A stretch of 64,000 bases of DNA from Pardosa pseudoannulata (Eukaryota; Arthropoda; Arachnida; Araneae; Lycosidae): NCBI GenBank assembly GCA_032207245.1, contig CM063500.1, forward strand, positions 37,614,987 to 37,678,986, written 5' to 3'. Below the pieces are notes generated by a model that saw only the letters and a program-made list of their open reading frames with translations, had not been told where the DNA came from and searched no databases. Shown here one piece after another: positions 53,458 to 64,000 of the stretch. The translations under genes and the position numbers were made by a program. Positions within the stretch are counted from its first letter, which is position 1. Every line of letters starts with the position of its first letter.

Positions 53458-55542
53458 AAGTAAATTGGTTGAATTCTGTTGTCAAACATTTAAAGGATTT
53501 TTTAAAACAAATACTTCATTCTTTAACCTGTATAGGACGGGTAATCATTTACAAGGTTCTCAAATTTTGTGGAAAATCTATTATATGAAACTTGTATATA
53601 ATATTCAATTGTATAAAGTATTTCTTGTTACCTGGTGCAACTCTCATAAGGCTTATGTAAGAAATTATTCATTCATACAAATATTCAGTTATATGAGACA
53701 TTTAGTTATTGAAAGGAATGTTCAACCTCATACATAAATTTTCAAATGTAGATTTTATTCAGTTATGCGAAGAGAGTAAATTTTTTTTGCTAACAGAGTT
53801 TTACTGTGCATATTAATATCTCTTTATGGTTTTCCTTTATCTTACAAAGTTTATTTTTTATTATTCGACTATTAGAGAGAGTTTTATTGTGTTTTTTAAT
53901 TTTTCTGGACATTTAATATTAGTTTAGATACAATTTGTTCATTGTATGCTTGTATGCATTTGTTTAATGTATATGCAGAAACTTCCTGTATTTAATGTAG
54001 GAAAGAATGATTTTTTCTTTGTGGTTGAGATTTTAATGTAAATATAGTTTTTACTCTTAAATTATGTTCATTTAAAAATAAATCAGAAAAATAGCACAGT
54101 AGTGTTTTTATGTTTTTGTTGGTAGAAACAATTATTATTCACAAAGTATTCTCTAATATGAAGAATTATGTTTATCAACAATAATGATTATTGTTCAAAG
54201 CAATGAGTAAAGGTTTTTTTATTTTAAAAATCTTGACTTTTTTCATATTTTAAATAATGTTTGAGTTTTCTTTCTTTTCTGTCCACCATAGCTATATTGA
54301 TTAGTAAATCACATATAAAGGTATGTGAAAAAATGCATTTTAGGACTTAATGAAAGTTATAATTTTTATTGATTATTGAAGAGTTATACTGAGAAGTGTG
54401 TGCAGGGATTGATTTTGCATGCAATGGTCAACTGTTTTGCTACAAAATAAATATTTATTACAGCGAAATAGCCTTGTGAATCTCTGTCACAATAAGATTC
54501 CAAATATTACAACTTTCTGAGATCACGGGATCGTTCAAACAATCTGCATGCTCTCTCAGACTCCATACTGCGTGCAGAGCAAATGTGCTCGTTTTGTCTA
54601 TTTTTATTACATGGAGACTTTTGTTGTCTGTTGCAGTAGTCCAGTTTTTCTTCAAAATGCAAGATTAAATAATGATTAGCAAAATGTAAAATGATGAAAA
54701 TAAACCAAGCATACAGCAGCAAGATAAAAGCATATGATACTCAATTTATTCCCACTTCCTTGCCTGAAAACTTTCTAACTGCCAAGTTTCCAATTATTAA
54801 AAATACCAGAAAAATGATTAAACTAATCTTGATGAAAATTTAAAAAGTTTTGTCCAAAAAATGCTCTTTAAAATGCTTTAAATTCACAACTTCTGGGTCT
54901 GAAATCGCTACTTCTGGTTTGTTTTGACAGCTATCACTGATGTTTAAACAGCTGTAACTTTTCTTTAAAATGCTGAAGAGACAAAACAAATCAGATTTAG
55001 AAGCCTAAAAGTTAAAATTTTACAATAGAAAAATAAAAAAATTATGATTTTTGGCAAAAACTGACATTTTTAACGTAGACGGATGCCTTAAGGGCAATTC
55101 TGAATGCATACAAAGATCAATGAGCAGTAGGATTTGAAAACCACAAACTCTGGTACCAAAGAACATTGCCTTACCCATTGTTTGCCTACTGATTACATTA
55201 CATATTTCATGTGTTTCCAAGTATAAATTAGTTTTTAACATTTTTTTTTTCATTTTCTTAAAATATTTTTTTATTTTAATTCTTCTAAAATAAATTAGTT
55301 TTTAAAAACAAGTTCTTAATCAGTTTTATAAATGCAAAATGTTGGTTGTTTTCGTAGTCTGTATTATCTTTCATTATAGAATAAATGTTTTAATCATTTT
55401 TCTTTTATTATAATTATTCTTAATTTTTATTTTTAGGTTGGAAATTATTTAAGAATGTTTAGGGGTTCATTGTATAAACGATATCCATCATTATGGCGTC
55501 GTTTGGTTACAGTAGATGAGCGCAGAAAAATTGCATCTCTGG
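52817..55542 (+). CDS. SMARCB1: SMARCB1/Snr1/SNF5, 5' part (exons 1-2)
   Basis: The two exons encode the start of SMARCB1, a core subunit of SWI/SNF (BAF/PBAF) remodellers in the nucleus. Exon 1 gives [20 protein letters not shown], then YYYIGSE; exon 2 gives [20 protein letters not shown] and [15 protein letters not shown]. This is the N-terminal winged-helix DNA-binding domain. The animal pattern F-G-x-K-P-x-x-F-Q-L-E ... [26 protein letters not shown] is fully kept. The two RPT repeats and C-terminal coiled coil must lie beyond the right edge; I searched by eye to 64000 and found no third exon. The exon 1/2 boundary in Glu|Val-Gly matches my recollection of the human gene. Confidence 0.96.
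54838..55084 (-). repeat. Dispersed repeat, inverted pair with 43558-43830
   Basis: Reverse complement of the 43558-43830 repeat: 'gttttgtccaaaaaatgctc', 'tgttttgacagctatcactg', 'tgtaacttttctttaaaatg', 'tgatttttggcaaaaactga', 'gtagacggat'. Confidence 0.8.
55085..55200 (-). repeat. Diverged SINE head and core
   Basis: Minus-strand SINE remnant: 'gcagtaggatttgaaaacca', 'caaactctggtaccaaagaa', 'attgccttacccattg'. It abuts the 54838-55084 repeat directly. Confidence 0.6.
55437..55542 (+). CDS. SMARCB1: SMARCB1 exon 2
   Basis: 106 nt, acceptor aatttttatttttag|gttgg, donor ctgg|gtaaga, ending in phase 1. It encodes the most conserved part of the winged helix. In human, a 27-nt alternative donor in exon 2 gives a shorter isoform ending at a comparable point and phase (from memory); this gene uses the equivalent of the short form. 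Confidence 0.95.
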
Positions 55543-56148
55543 GTAAGATTTTTTCCTTTAATAAGATTACTAAAAAAAAAATCTGAGTGTACTATTAAAT
55601 GTATAAATATTTATTTTCTATTTTTTATAAAAGGCTGAAAGGAAATAATTTCCCTATTGATAGGTGAAAATAATTTATTCTGTATAAAGGAAACCTAAAT
55701 TAAAAGTGCTTTTTGAATTTTTAAAATTTTTCCATTTTTGATATTGAATTTACAGTAAATTCAATATTAAATTAATATTTCTATTAGTAATTCAATTAAT
55801 ATTTATTACGAAACAGTCTTGTTAACTGAGGTAAGGATTTTATTATTAAATTAGAAAATGTAATAGAATGAAACTGTATCTTTCTCACCCCAAAGAATAA
55901 TTAAAGGAATTATTGCTATAAAAATCCTTTGACTTTAATGTTACTCTATAGAAATATATATATATAAAAGAATAAACTATTCAATGTAAGGATAAACTTT
56001 TCAATGGGTCAATTTGTTTTTTTTAAGATGTCTTGATTCTTTAAATGTTATGCAGAATTCTAGTCGTATCATAATGTTATTATAATATATAGTCAACTCT
56101 TCAGTATCCTAAAGCCATCTAGATTGAGAAAATATTTTAAGATATATA
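55543..56148. other. SMARCB1 intron 2, first part
   Basis: AT-rich, nothing recognised. Confidence 0.5.
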
Positions 56149-56857
56149 TGAGGCTCATCCAGAAAGTTTCCCTATTTAAAAGAAAAAAAAGAACTCACAC
56201 TTTCACGGACATATTTATTGGCAGCAAGTGTAGCAATGTTTCAGCTATTTTTCAACATAGCCACCACCAGAATTGAGACACTTGTTGTATTGTGGGATCA
56301 ACTTTTGTATACCTCTGTCGTAGAACTCTGCCGTCTGTGAATGGAACCAGTCTTCCTGTCCCAGAACAATGTGCACATCCCTTTCCGTACCGACAGTGTC
56401 TGTTTGAATTTAGTCCTTACCAAAGATCTGCTATGATGCCAATCCATTGACTGCTGCGTGGTTTCCGGGGCAAATTGTGAAATCCAAGTCTCATTGCCCA
56501 TGACGACCCTGTCAAGGAACTCGTCACCGTTGTTGTGATACCACAGTAGAAATGTCAGTGCTGCTCCTAAGCGTTGAATTTTGTGTTCGGTTGTCAGTTT
56601 CAGCTCATAGACTTGACAGGGCTGACGATGAATTTCAATTGGCGCCATGCTTTGTGCATTCAAGATCACTGACCGAATCTTGCAGGTGGCGGGAGAAGGA
56701 ATTAGTTTCCATTTCGGACCACTGACCGATACTGGCACGAATCGAGATTTGTCCAGCTGGTATATGATTAATACGTCAGATCTGTTACACACGCACATTT
56801 GACATGGCTAATTACATTTACTTTAAAAGGGAAAACTTACTTTCTGGATGCGCCTCA
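56149..56857 (-). mobile_element. mariner element, internally deleted
   Basis: Ends tgaggctcatccagaaagtt and reverse complement tgaggcgcatccagaaagta form the terminal inverted repeat, with TA duplications at 56147-56148 and 56858-56859. 709 bp against about 1.3 kb for a full mariner. It carries a minus-strand transposase with two internal deletions. In SMARCB1 intron 2, antisense to the gene. Confidence 0.92.
56250..56798 (-). pseudogene. mariner transposase, two deletions, Asp lost
   Basis: An N-terminal scrap (APIEIHRQPCQVYE) is joined directly to LTTEHKIQRLGAALTFLLWY, so most of the helix-turn-helix region is gone. The first catalytic motif reads VVMGNETWISQF, with Asn where mariner has Asp. 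After MCTLFWDRKTG the frame jumps to the C-terminus; another frame gives AEFYDRGIQKLIPQYNKCLN and GGYVEK before a stop, the normal mariner end. The second and third catalytic Asp regions are missing. It cannot be active. Confidence 0.9.
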
Positions 56858-57802
56858 TATATATATATGCTCATATAATCATTATTTTATTCTATGATAT
56901 TTGACAAAAAATATACTATGAAACAGTAATCATAATTTATTTCAGTAATTTTACACTAAAGTGTTTGTTTCTCTTAATTATTTCATTGTATATTCATTAT
57001 CAATGCTTTTTTTTGTTGAAATAAAGAATATATATATGTTCTTACTATTTGCTCTTTTTTATAATAAATAACCAGAGGGCTCTGTGCTCTGTCATGTGAT
57101 TTTCTACATTTTAATAATTATTCATAGCATTGTCTTTTGTGTGTGTAACTGTCAATTCTTGACAATCATTCAAAGTCATAAGTGAATAAACATCTACTTA
57201 TCTTTATATTATATGTATGTTACAAACATATCAGTTCACATGTTACTTCAAATCTCATGAGATCAGTGTTAATTTTCAAAAAGATGTGAATGTATATCAA
57301 GAATAAATGTCTAAATTTTATTGATTAAAAAAAAAAAAAAAAAAAACTTGGCATGCAGGCTAAGTTTTTATTTAAGTAGTTAATTTGGTCAATTTACATT
57401 ATACATACATAAAATTTTTAAGCAGAATTGTTCCATTTAAATTTGTTTATGCATAAAAGAAAGATATATTTAAAAAATTAGATTATTGTTGATCTTCAGA
57501 TTATTTGTTATTCTTTAAATCATGAAGCATATAGGTTTTTTTTTGCCTGTAGTAAAATATAAAAATAACACTTGTTCTGCTGTCTGATTGGCAACATTAA
57601 TATCACTTAAAGTGTCATATCATATGAATAGGATAGATGAGAAAGATTTTAATATTGACAGTGTAAGTTTGGGAACATCAGAGAATGCTGTCCAAACTTT
57701 GGTGATACTCTGACAAACCATGTAGATTTGTATAAAAGAATCAGATGCATACAGGCACTTCTTAACAATTGTGTAATTTTTAAGAGGACAGTCATAAAAG
57801 TG
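56858..57802. other. SMARCB1 intron 2, AT-rich
   Basis: Poly-A run at about 57325-57346; nothing else recognised. Confidence 0.5.
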
Positions 57803-58041
57803 TCTATTTTTTATTTAAGAAAATTGTATAAAAATAGGGTATGTACAATATATGTATCTGTTTTTAACCCTTTGCAGTCTTGCTTAGGTGCTCTAAATTT
57901 AAAATGTCGTAATATTTTCAACAGCGGAATACAAAGGGTTAAATTTGGGATATTTTTTAGCCTTAAAGAAATTTAAGGTTTTAGGAAAAGTGAACATTCA
58001 AGGTTATTGTAACAATGTTCGTTTTCCAGTAAGCAACAAAA
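57803..58041 (+). repeat. Tandem duplication unit 1 (with 71-bp MITE)
   Basis: Aligned words with unit 2 (58042-58230): ctattttttatt, ataaaaatagg, tatgtaca, tttttaa, aatttggga, aaatttaa, ttaggaaa, acattca, gttattgt, aacaatg, ttccagt. The 71-bp MITE interrupts this unit. Confidence 0.8.
57868..57938. mobile_element. 71-bp piggyBac-type MITE, TTAA TSD
   Basis: Starts ccctttgcagtc, ends atacaaaggg (inverted CCCTTTG), flanked by TTAA (57864-57867 and 57939-57942). The sister unit reads tttttaaatttggga at the same place, exactly the sequence expected before insertion. One of the smallest elements one could define this cleanly. Confidence 0.88.
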
Positions 58042-58230
58042 CTATTTTTTATTAAAGCAAATTATATAAAAATAGGTTGTATGTACAGTGTATGCATCCA
58101 TTTTTAAATTTGGGATTAAAAACAATATGTTTGTAAAAATTGCTTGAAATTACAGAAATTTAAATTTTTAGGAAACTCCAACATTCACTGTTATTGTGAC
58201 AATGCTCATATTCCAGTTAGCAAGGAACAT
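58042..58230 (+). repeat. Tandem duplication unit 2 (empty MITE site)
   Basis: Sister of unit 1 with an intact TTAA at the insertion point (in catttttaaatttggg) and several substitutions and small gaps. Confidence 0.8.
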
Positions 58231-61200
58231 TAAAAAAGTATGCTTTAAATATTAAAAGAGAAATTTATTAAACTTACATATAATATAAATAAATATTATT
58301 TATTTTTTCTTGTGTGGTAAATTTCAAAGCTTGAGATACAAAGACAAATGTCTCAATCTGGACAGTGGTATCAAGTTTCTTTCCTACATCTCTTATATTT
58401 CCATCTCTTCTGGAATATCAATATCATTGACTCCATAATATATGAAATATATTTTACCACAGAACACATTGTGTATTCCCACAAAGAGCTAAGTAACTGA
58501 GCTTTGATTAATAAATACATAACAAAAATACACATATTTGAATAGTGCTTATAATCTAGCTTAAAATAAATTCTCCAACTACATAAAAAGTACTGTGATA
58601 CTGGTGTGTAAAAGTATAATTTTTTTTTAGGCAAAAGAAATTGATTGTTGTAATATTTTTAGTGTATTACTTTTGAACACGCCAGTCCTGAAATATCACA
58701 ATTTTGAGAAATGAGGCACTAAAGCTCACCCCATGATTTTATAATGGGTACAAGGGGGGAAGGGTTAATATGTATAGATAAGTAAATTTAAAGGTAGTTC
58801 TTTATTTGCCCATGACTTCATTTGTATGAAATTTATATTTTACAAGGGAAAATTCATTGATAGAAGTTTTATTGAATAGTAACAATTAATCGGGTTTTAA
58901 ATTTAAAATTAGTACAAAGTATATAGTTGAGCTATTATTTGTATCACATACCTAATAGAATTAAGGATATAGGTGATATTTTAATAATATATAATACATA
59001 ATTTGTAATACTTAAATTATTTCTTAGGGATTATAACAGCACAAAAATACCAAATTTCATTGCAATCAGGCCAGTAGTGTACGACAAGATGTAGAACATA
59101 CATATCTGCATACAATGACTTTTATTGATGTATAGATTTTTTTTTCACTCATGCGAAAATGCTTTTATACACAGTCATTTCAAATACGATATATATATAT
59201 ATATATATATATATCTGATTAGTTAGTATTTAATATAACCAAATGCTATTAAACTGAATGACTTTGTTCTAATATTAATATATCGTTATTTTTTTTTGGG
59301 GGGGGGGGGTTTAAGTTAAAATGTTTAGTAAAGAGTTGCTCAATTGTTTTAAAAATTATAACATATCTTAGACTAAAAAGATTATATCTCATTTTTAAAT
59401 TAATAATGTTGTATTCTGATAGAGATAATTTTTTTATCATTATGTACTTTGTTCATAATATTTGTAAAGTTTGTTTTCAAGTTTTATATAAATATGTTTT
59501 ATAATTAAAAGTCAAGTAAAAGCCTAGAAGAGAATGAAGAAAATTTATCTTGTATTGTAATTCTTATTTTTTCCTTTTGAAAATCAAAATATTCTGCTAT
59601 TATTAATTTATTAATATTGACTTCTTCAATAATTTATAAAAGGAGAAATGGAATTTCTAGTACTTCTATTTGAAAGACATTCTGTAGTAGTATCTAAAAA
59701 AAAAAAAAAAAAAAAAAAAACAGAGGGCAGTGTAGTATATGTAGACAAGTAAAATCTTATACTCCTTTGAATAGTTGTAATTACACTTAAGACATTTCAA
59801 CCTGTTTTGGCCCAATCTGATACCTGAACAAATGACAAGGGCAAATTTACCTTATATAAACCAAAATTATACAGAAGAAGGTTATATTTGCTTTTAAGTA
59901 GTCTCCCAAAAGTCACAAGCATCTTCTAGAAGTTTGTGTTCAGTATCATTGTATTAACCTTGCACCTTTTTGTAACATATGATCTTGACTTTTCGTTTAA
60001 TTTCTGTTCCATTCATAATTTTTTTTGATGCAGTATTTAATTTGAAGTTTTTTTTCAGAATCTTCTTAAGCTGTTGATAAAATTGGTTGTTCAAAAATTT
60101 GATTTTAATTAAAGTTTATTTCTTACATTTTCTACGAAAATAATACTTTTTAATTCAAAGTAATCTATAAATCTGTTTCATTAAAATGAAATGAAAAAAT
60201 TATAATGTAAAATAGACAGACATTTACTGTACTTCTTTTTATTTTAGCTCAGTATTTATTTATTCTGTAGAAAACATTATTTGAGACCCTAACAAATCTT
60301 AAAATATTTTTTTCTACTAATTCTTATTTTTATTTGTACATTAAAAAATATACTAATAAATATACTTATTTCATATCAATGCTTTTTAAGACTTACAATT
60401 TTTGATATATATGTTTTATTTTGCAAAAAGTACAAGTTTTTTTTTAAATCAAGTTACTTCATTTTAAAATTTCTTTTTCCTCTTGGTGATTAAAATCATT
60501 TTATTTTATTTATGTTCTTGAAAGCAATTGTTTTATGTTCCATAATTTATTTATTATGAAAGTGTATAACTTAAAAAAATTATATTTGCAATCCATTTTT
60601 CTTGTTAATTTCTTTATATACTTATTGATTGTTTTTTGTTTTTATATTAAGTAGAATGTGGTTACCTGCCAAATTAGGAAAACACTTCATATTTCAGCTG
60701 TAAACCAGATATATTATCAATGCTTATAATATGTTGAGATATCTTATACAGAATGATCAATGTTTAGTATAGTTGATGAGGTATACAGTCAATATTGATA
60801 CAGTTAAATCTTGTTATTGCAAACTTCAAGGTACCAAAGATTTCATTTACTGTACAAGAAAGTTCAATTATGTAAATGAAAAAGTGATCAAAGTTTTTTA
60901 AAAACTAGAAAATCACCTTTCATGGTATTACGTGTGATAATAGCTTCTTCATTTGAGTAGAATATTTCTTGTATTTACCAGCTCATTACCAATCCCAGGT
61001 TATACCCTAATTCCTAATATTAACAAAAGTCAAAATTTTAAACATTTTGTTATGAGATTAGAGATAAAATACTGCTTTTATCACTGGAGAAAAATTTTGA
61101 AATGAAAAATTCTGTAGACACTTGTAAAAAAAAAAAAAGAATGCTATAACAGATTTCGAAGAATTGGTAGGTTTGCTGTGTGGCTTGTAAACTTACTTTT

Positions 61201-61339
61201 TCATTTACAGCTATTAAAATTATTCAGTAAATAAAAATCTGAATACCAGTTAACTGGTAATATTTTTTTCTGAAAATTAACACAAAAAGTAGATTTAGGT
61301 TCAAAATAATTAAACAATTTATATTTGTTATCAAGACAA
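58231..61339. other. SMARCB1 intron 2, AT-rich
   Basis: No exon found. Low-complexity parts: (AT)n at about 59189-59214, a T/G run at about 59290-59310, poly-A at about 59697-59720. cagttaaatcttgttattgc near 60800 resembles a pogo-type end with no partner found. Confidence 0.5.
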
Positions 61340-61455
61340 ATTAACTGCTATATATCAATTCAGGGTTTCATGGGTTTGAATCCAACTATGGCATAGATGT
61401 TCATAGCCATTTGAAATTGGCTTTTATTAATTTTGACTGTAGCACTTCAAACCAA
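61340..61455 (+). repeat. SINE fragment
   Basis: tttcatgggtttgaatccaa (B-box region), 'tagatgttcatagccatttg', 'aaattggcttttatt' and 'tagcacttcaaaccaaacc' follow the SINE family in plus orientation, with the A-box end missing and the 3' part shortened. Confidence 0.65.
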
Positions 61456-64000
61456 ACCTATATTTTTTGTAATTTAATTCATCATTTTTTGGATGGGGTG
61501 ACTCCTTTGCTAATGAACTAGCTTTACCATGGGGGTGGGGAAACAGGATTGTTTCACCTGTCCCCCTTTTTTTTGGCCTTTTTGACTTCTAAACAGATAA
61601 TAGGCTTGGTTTCAGGTTATAGTTCAATGTATGAGACATTTTATACCAATGCAACTTTTGTAAATAAAATGTACATAGCCAGAAAATAAAAATTTGTAAA
61701 ATGACAGGTTTCATTCTTCATGTACATAAACTGGTAAATTAGTTAACACCAGTATAACATAAACCCTAGTTTGCTTTAAAAGATTAAATTAGAATTAAAA
61801 ATAATATGAATATGGTGGGACTATTATCTTCATTCATTATATTTGATAGTTTATATGCTGGGTTTGCAGTAGCAGGGTTTGAGTGTATTCTAAAAATTTT
61901 TTTAACTATCCTTATGATTGTACTCAAATATGTTTTTGTTTACTTTTCTTCGGTTGTTTCTCCCATTCTGATCTTTTGCAATTCTTTCTGGTATGATTTG
62001 TATATCAGGTAGCATATGCTGATCCTCATATTGTTATTCCTAAGAATTATATATTAAATGTAGTTTGTAAAATTATAATATTTTGTATTATGTAAATGTT
62101 CACACATTACCAAAAGATTAAAAGAAAAAACAACCTTGCTGTTTTTAAGATTCTAATATTTTTCTCGTAATGATAATGTTAATACATTTTATGGATTTAT
62201 TATTATGAAAGTTACTTAACAGCTGAAAAATGTTTTCAGTGTTTATTCCCTGATTCTGTTGTTTGTTACTTTGTTTATCAATTAATACAAAAAAAGTTTT
62301 AAATTTTCACCCGTTTTGTTATGTAATTTATATTTTATTGCCATTTATAAATTTCAATGTAGAACTAGACTAACTTTTTATGAACTGGTTAAAATATGTT
62401 CTAATCTATTACTTTCTTGAAGTAAATAAAAAAAAAAAGAGAAAAAATTTTACATTTGTACTTAATGTTTTTACTGTGTGAACATCAATACTATATTATA
62501 TTGTTCAAATTTTTCTGTTAATATCTGAATTCTTAAAAATTTTAAAGGTAGCTTATTAGAACTTCCTGTTTGTTATAAAAAAAGGATTCTCACGTAAAAT
62601 AAAATCTAAAAATTTTTGATATGATATTGTTAATATTTCATAAGTGATTAAGCCATTGTTAAATTTAAAAAATTATTATTTTTTAAGACATTTTTCACTA
62701 CACATACAAATTATGTATTCAGTTTTAAAAGCATTTATATTACTTATAAATTCGTCTGCTGTATTTATTCCTATTTTAGGACATTATTTTTTTATGCATT
62801 TAATTAAAGAAAACAGGGTTATGAGGGAAAAAATTCAGTTTTGTAAACTCTTTAAAGCCTAAAATATTTTGAGCAAATTTCCTGTTTTATCTTGAAGAGA
62901 AAATTCATGTAATACTGAGTATATACTAGATTTGTACCATTTTCTATAAAGCTTTTTTCTTTTATGGTAAATTATAAATCTGAGTATTTCAGTATGTATT
63001 CCACTGTTTGCATTTTCGCTTTATTATTGAAAAACAGTTTTGATCAGAGAATTTCATAATTGTAAGATTATTTTGGTATTCACATTTTGTTGCTAACTTT
63101 ACAGTTTTATTAACTTGATTAGTAATATCCTCATCTAAGGAGATGATTTGTGTTGTAATCAAATTATAAGTGTAATAGAAGTCTCCCTTTTTTTCTTTTG
63201 TTTATAATTAGCATCTTCATATTCTATTTCATTATTTGACATAAGGAATGTATTGTATTTTCACACAATTTTCAGTTATTTTTTCATTGTTAGCTTTATC
63301 AGCAAAGGATACTGTTTTTAATAACAAGTTAAAGTGTTTTTTTTTTTAAAGAAAATATGCTTAAGGTTCAGTTATAAAAGGATAATTGGTTTAAATCTAG
63401 TAATTTCTCTATAGTTTGATATTAGTATGCACAGAAGAAAGCCTACCAATTGATTGCAAACTAAATGTTATGTAGCACATTGTATATTTATAAATTTTAC
63501 TCATTGTCACCCATTCTCAACTAAATGGTCTTTCTAGTAGTGCTGGTTATTACCAGTTAGTAGTAAATAAGGAATATGCTGCATAGTAATCATTAAATGA
63601 TTTCATGTGAGACATTTTTATCCACTTAAAAGTTTCTTTTTCCAAACCAAGATGATTGAAAGAAATAGTCTAAATTTATTTTGCAATCTAAAGTACAATA
63701 GAATCCCAGAGAATCTGTAAGAAACTACAAACTGTAATAATTGAAAAATTTGTACAAATCAGAGATTTGAATTACACTGAGTTTGAATTATATATTTAAG
63801 GGAAAAATAGCTACCTAAATGATCTGAAGCAAAACTGTTCTGCAGTTAAACAGCAAAGCCAATATTTAAACATTGATATACCAACAATATACATACTAGC
63901 TACTAGAATGGGTGTAAAATGATCTGTTCTTTGTTTTGAATGTGAGCAGTTTCAAATTAATATTTAATTTAACCTCTTGCTTGAATTGATTAAGGTATTA
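61456..64000. other. SMARCB1 intron 2 continuing off the window
   Basis: AT-rich to the right edge. Frames such as 61806-62012 (hydrophobic, T-rich) and 62644-62862 have no recognisable domain and are chance. No third SMARCB1 exon seen. Confidence 0.5.

Larger units (their letters stand above)
52898..55436. other. SMARCB1 intron 1
   Basis: 2539 bp, AT-rich. It contains a poly-A run (about 53426-53454), the inverted repeat copy at 54838-55084 and a SINE scrap at 55085-55200. Frames at 53465-53737 look like degraded transposon sequence, and cagagttttactgtgc near 53794 resembles a pogo-type end without a clear partner. Confidence 0.6.

Noticed and set aside
61806..62012. Hydrophobic 68-codon frame as a membrane protein
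   Set aside because: T-rich sequence translates into Phe/Ile/Leu runs; it lies inside SMARCB1 intron 2.
55543..64000. SMARCB1 exon 3
   Set aside because: I looked for the D-H-G-Y-T-T-L-A-T region and the RPT repeats on the plus strand and found none; it presumably lies beyond the window.

Overview
The window is AT-rich animal nuclear DNA. It holds two intron-split conserved genes in a dense field of transposable-element remnants. Spliceosomal GT/AG introns of 2.5 to 9.5 kb, the Tc1/mariner, hAT, pogo/Tigger, piggyBac, Ty3/gypsy and tRNA-SINE content, and animal-specific gene families point to an arthropod. A chelicerate such as a spider is plausible, but nothing here proves the taxon.

Gene 1 (minus strand, 19009-49845) is an ankyrin-repeat plus SOCS-box protein of the ASB5/9/11/13 group, closest by eye to ASB13. 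I could assemble six coding exons with matching splice phases (49806-49845, 44710-44900, 38674-38824, 32795-32929, 23111-23305, 19009-19142). They total 846 nt and encode 281 residues. The predicted role is substrate receptor of an Elongin B/C-Cullin 5 ubiquitin ligase.

Gene 2 (plus strand, from 52817, leaving the window) is SMARCB1/Snr1/SNF5, a core subunit of SWI/SNF (BAF) chromatin remodellers. Only exon 1 (52817-52897) and exon 2 (55437-55542) are visible. The two genes are divergent, with about 3 kb between their start codons and an NRF1-like site plus CCAAT box upstream of SMARCB1.

Layout: 1-2684 is a satellite of about 310-bp monomers. 2.7-9.7 kb is a mosaic of repeats, with a THAP-domain relic, a 1.4-kb foldback element flanked by an 8-bp target duplication, and a Merlin-like relic. 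9.7-19 kb has no recognised gene and carries a piggyBac-type MITE, an unclassified 0.79-kb transposon with 6-bp duplications, and a GC-richer LTR-like patch. 19-49.8 kb is the ASB gene. Its introns hold two or three Tigger/pogo derivatives, three hAT-type elements with or without clear duplications, a second copy of the 0.79-kb transposon, a gag-deleted but pol-intact Ty3/gypsy element, two Tc1-like elements and several SINEs. 50.2-51.5 kb has a Jockey-like LINE fragment and a GC-rich LTR-like patch. 52.6-64 kb is SMARCB1, with an internally deleted mariner and a 71-bp piggyBac-type MITE in intron 2.

The strongest unusual signals are structural. Several elements have exact termini and target-site duplications readable here. 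Two insertions (a hAT and the 71-bp MITE) sit in one unit of a local tandem duplication, so the sister unit preserves the empty site. I did not find a new gene system and do not claim one.
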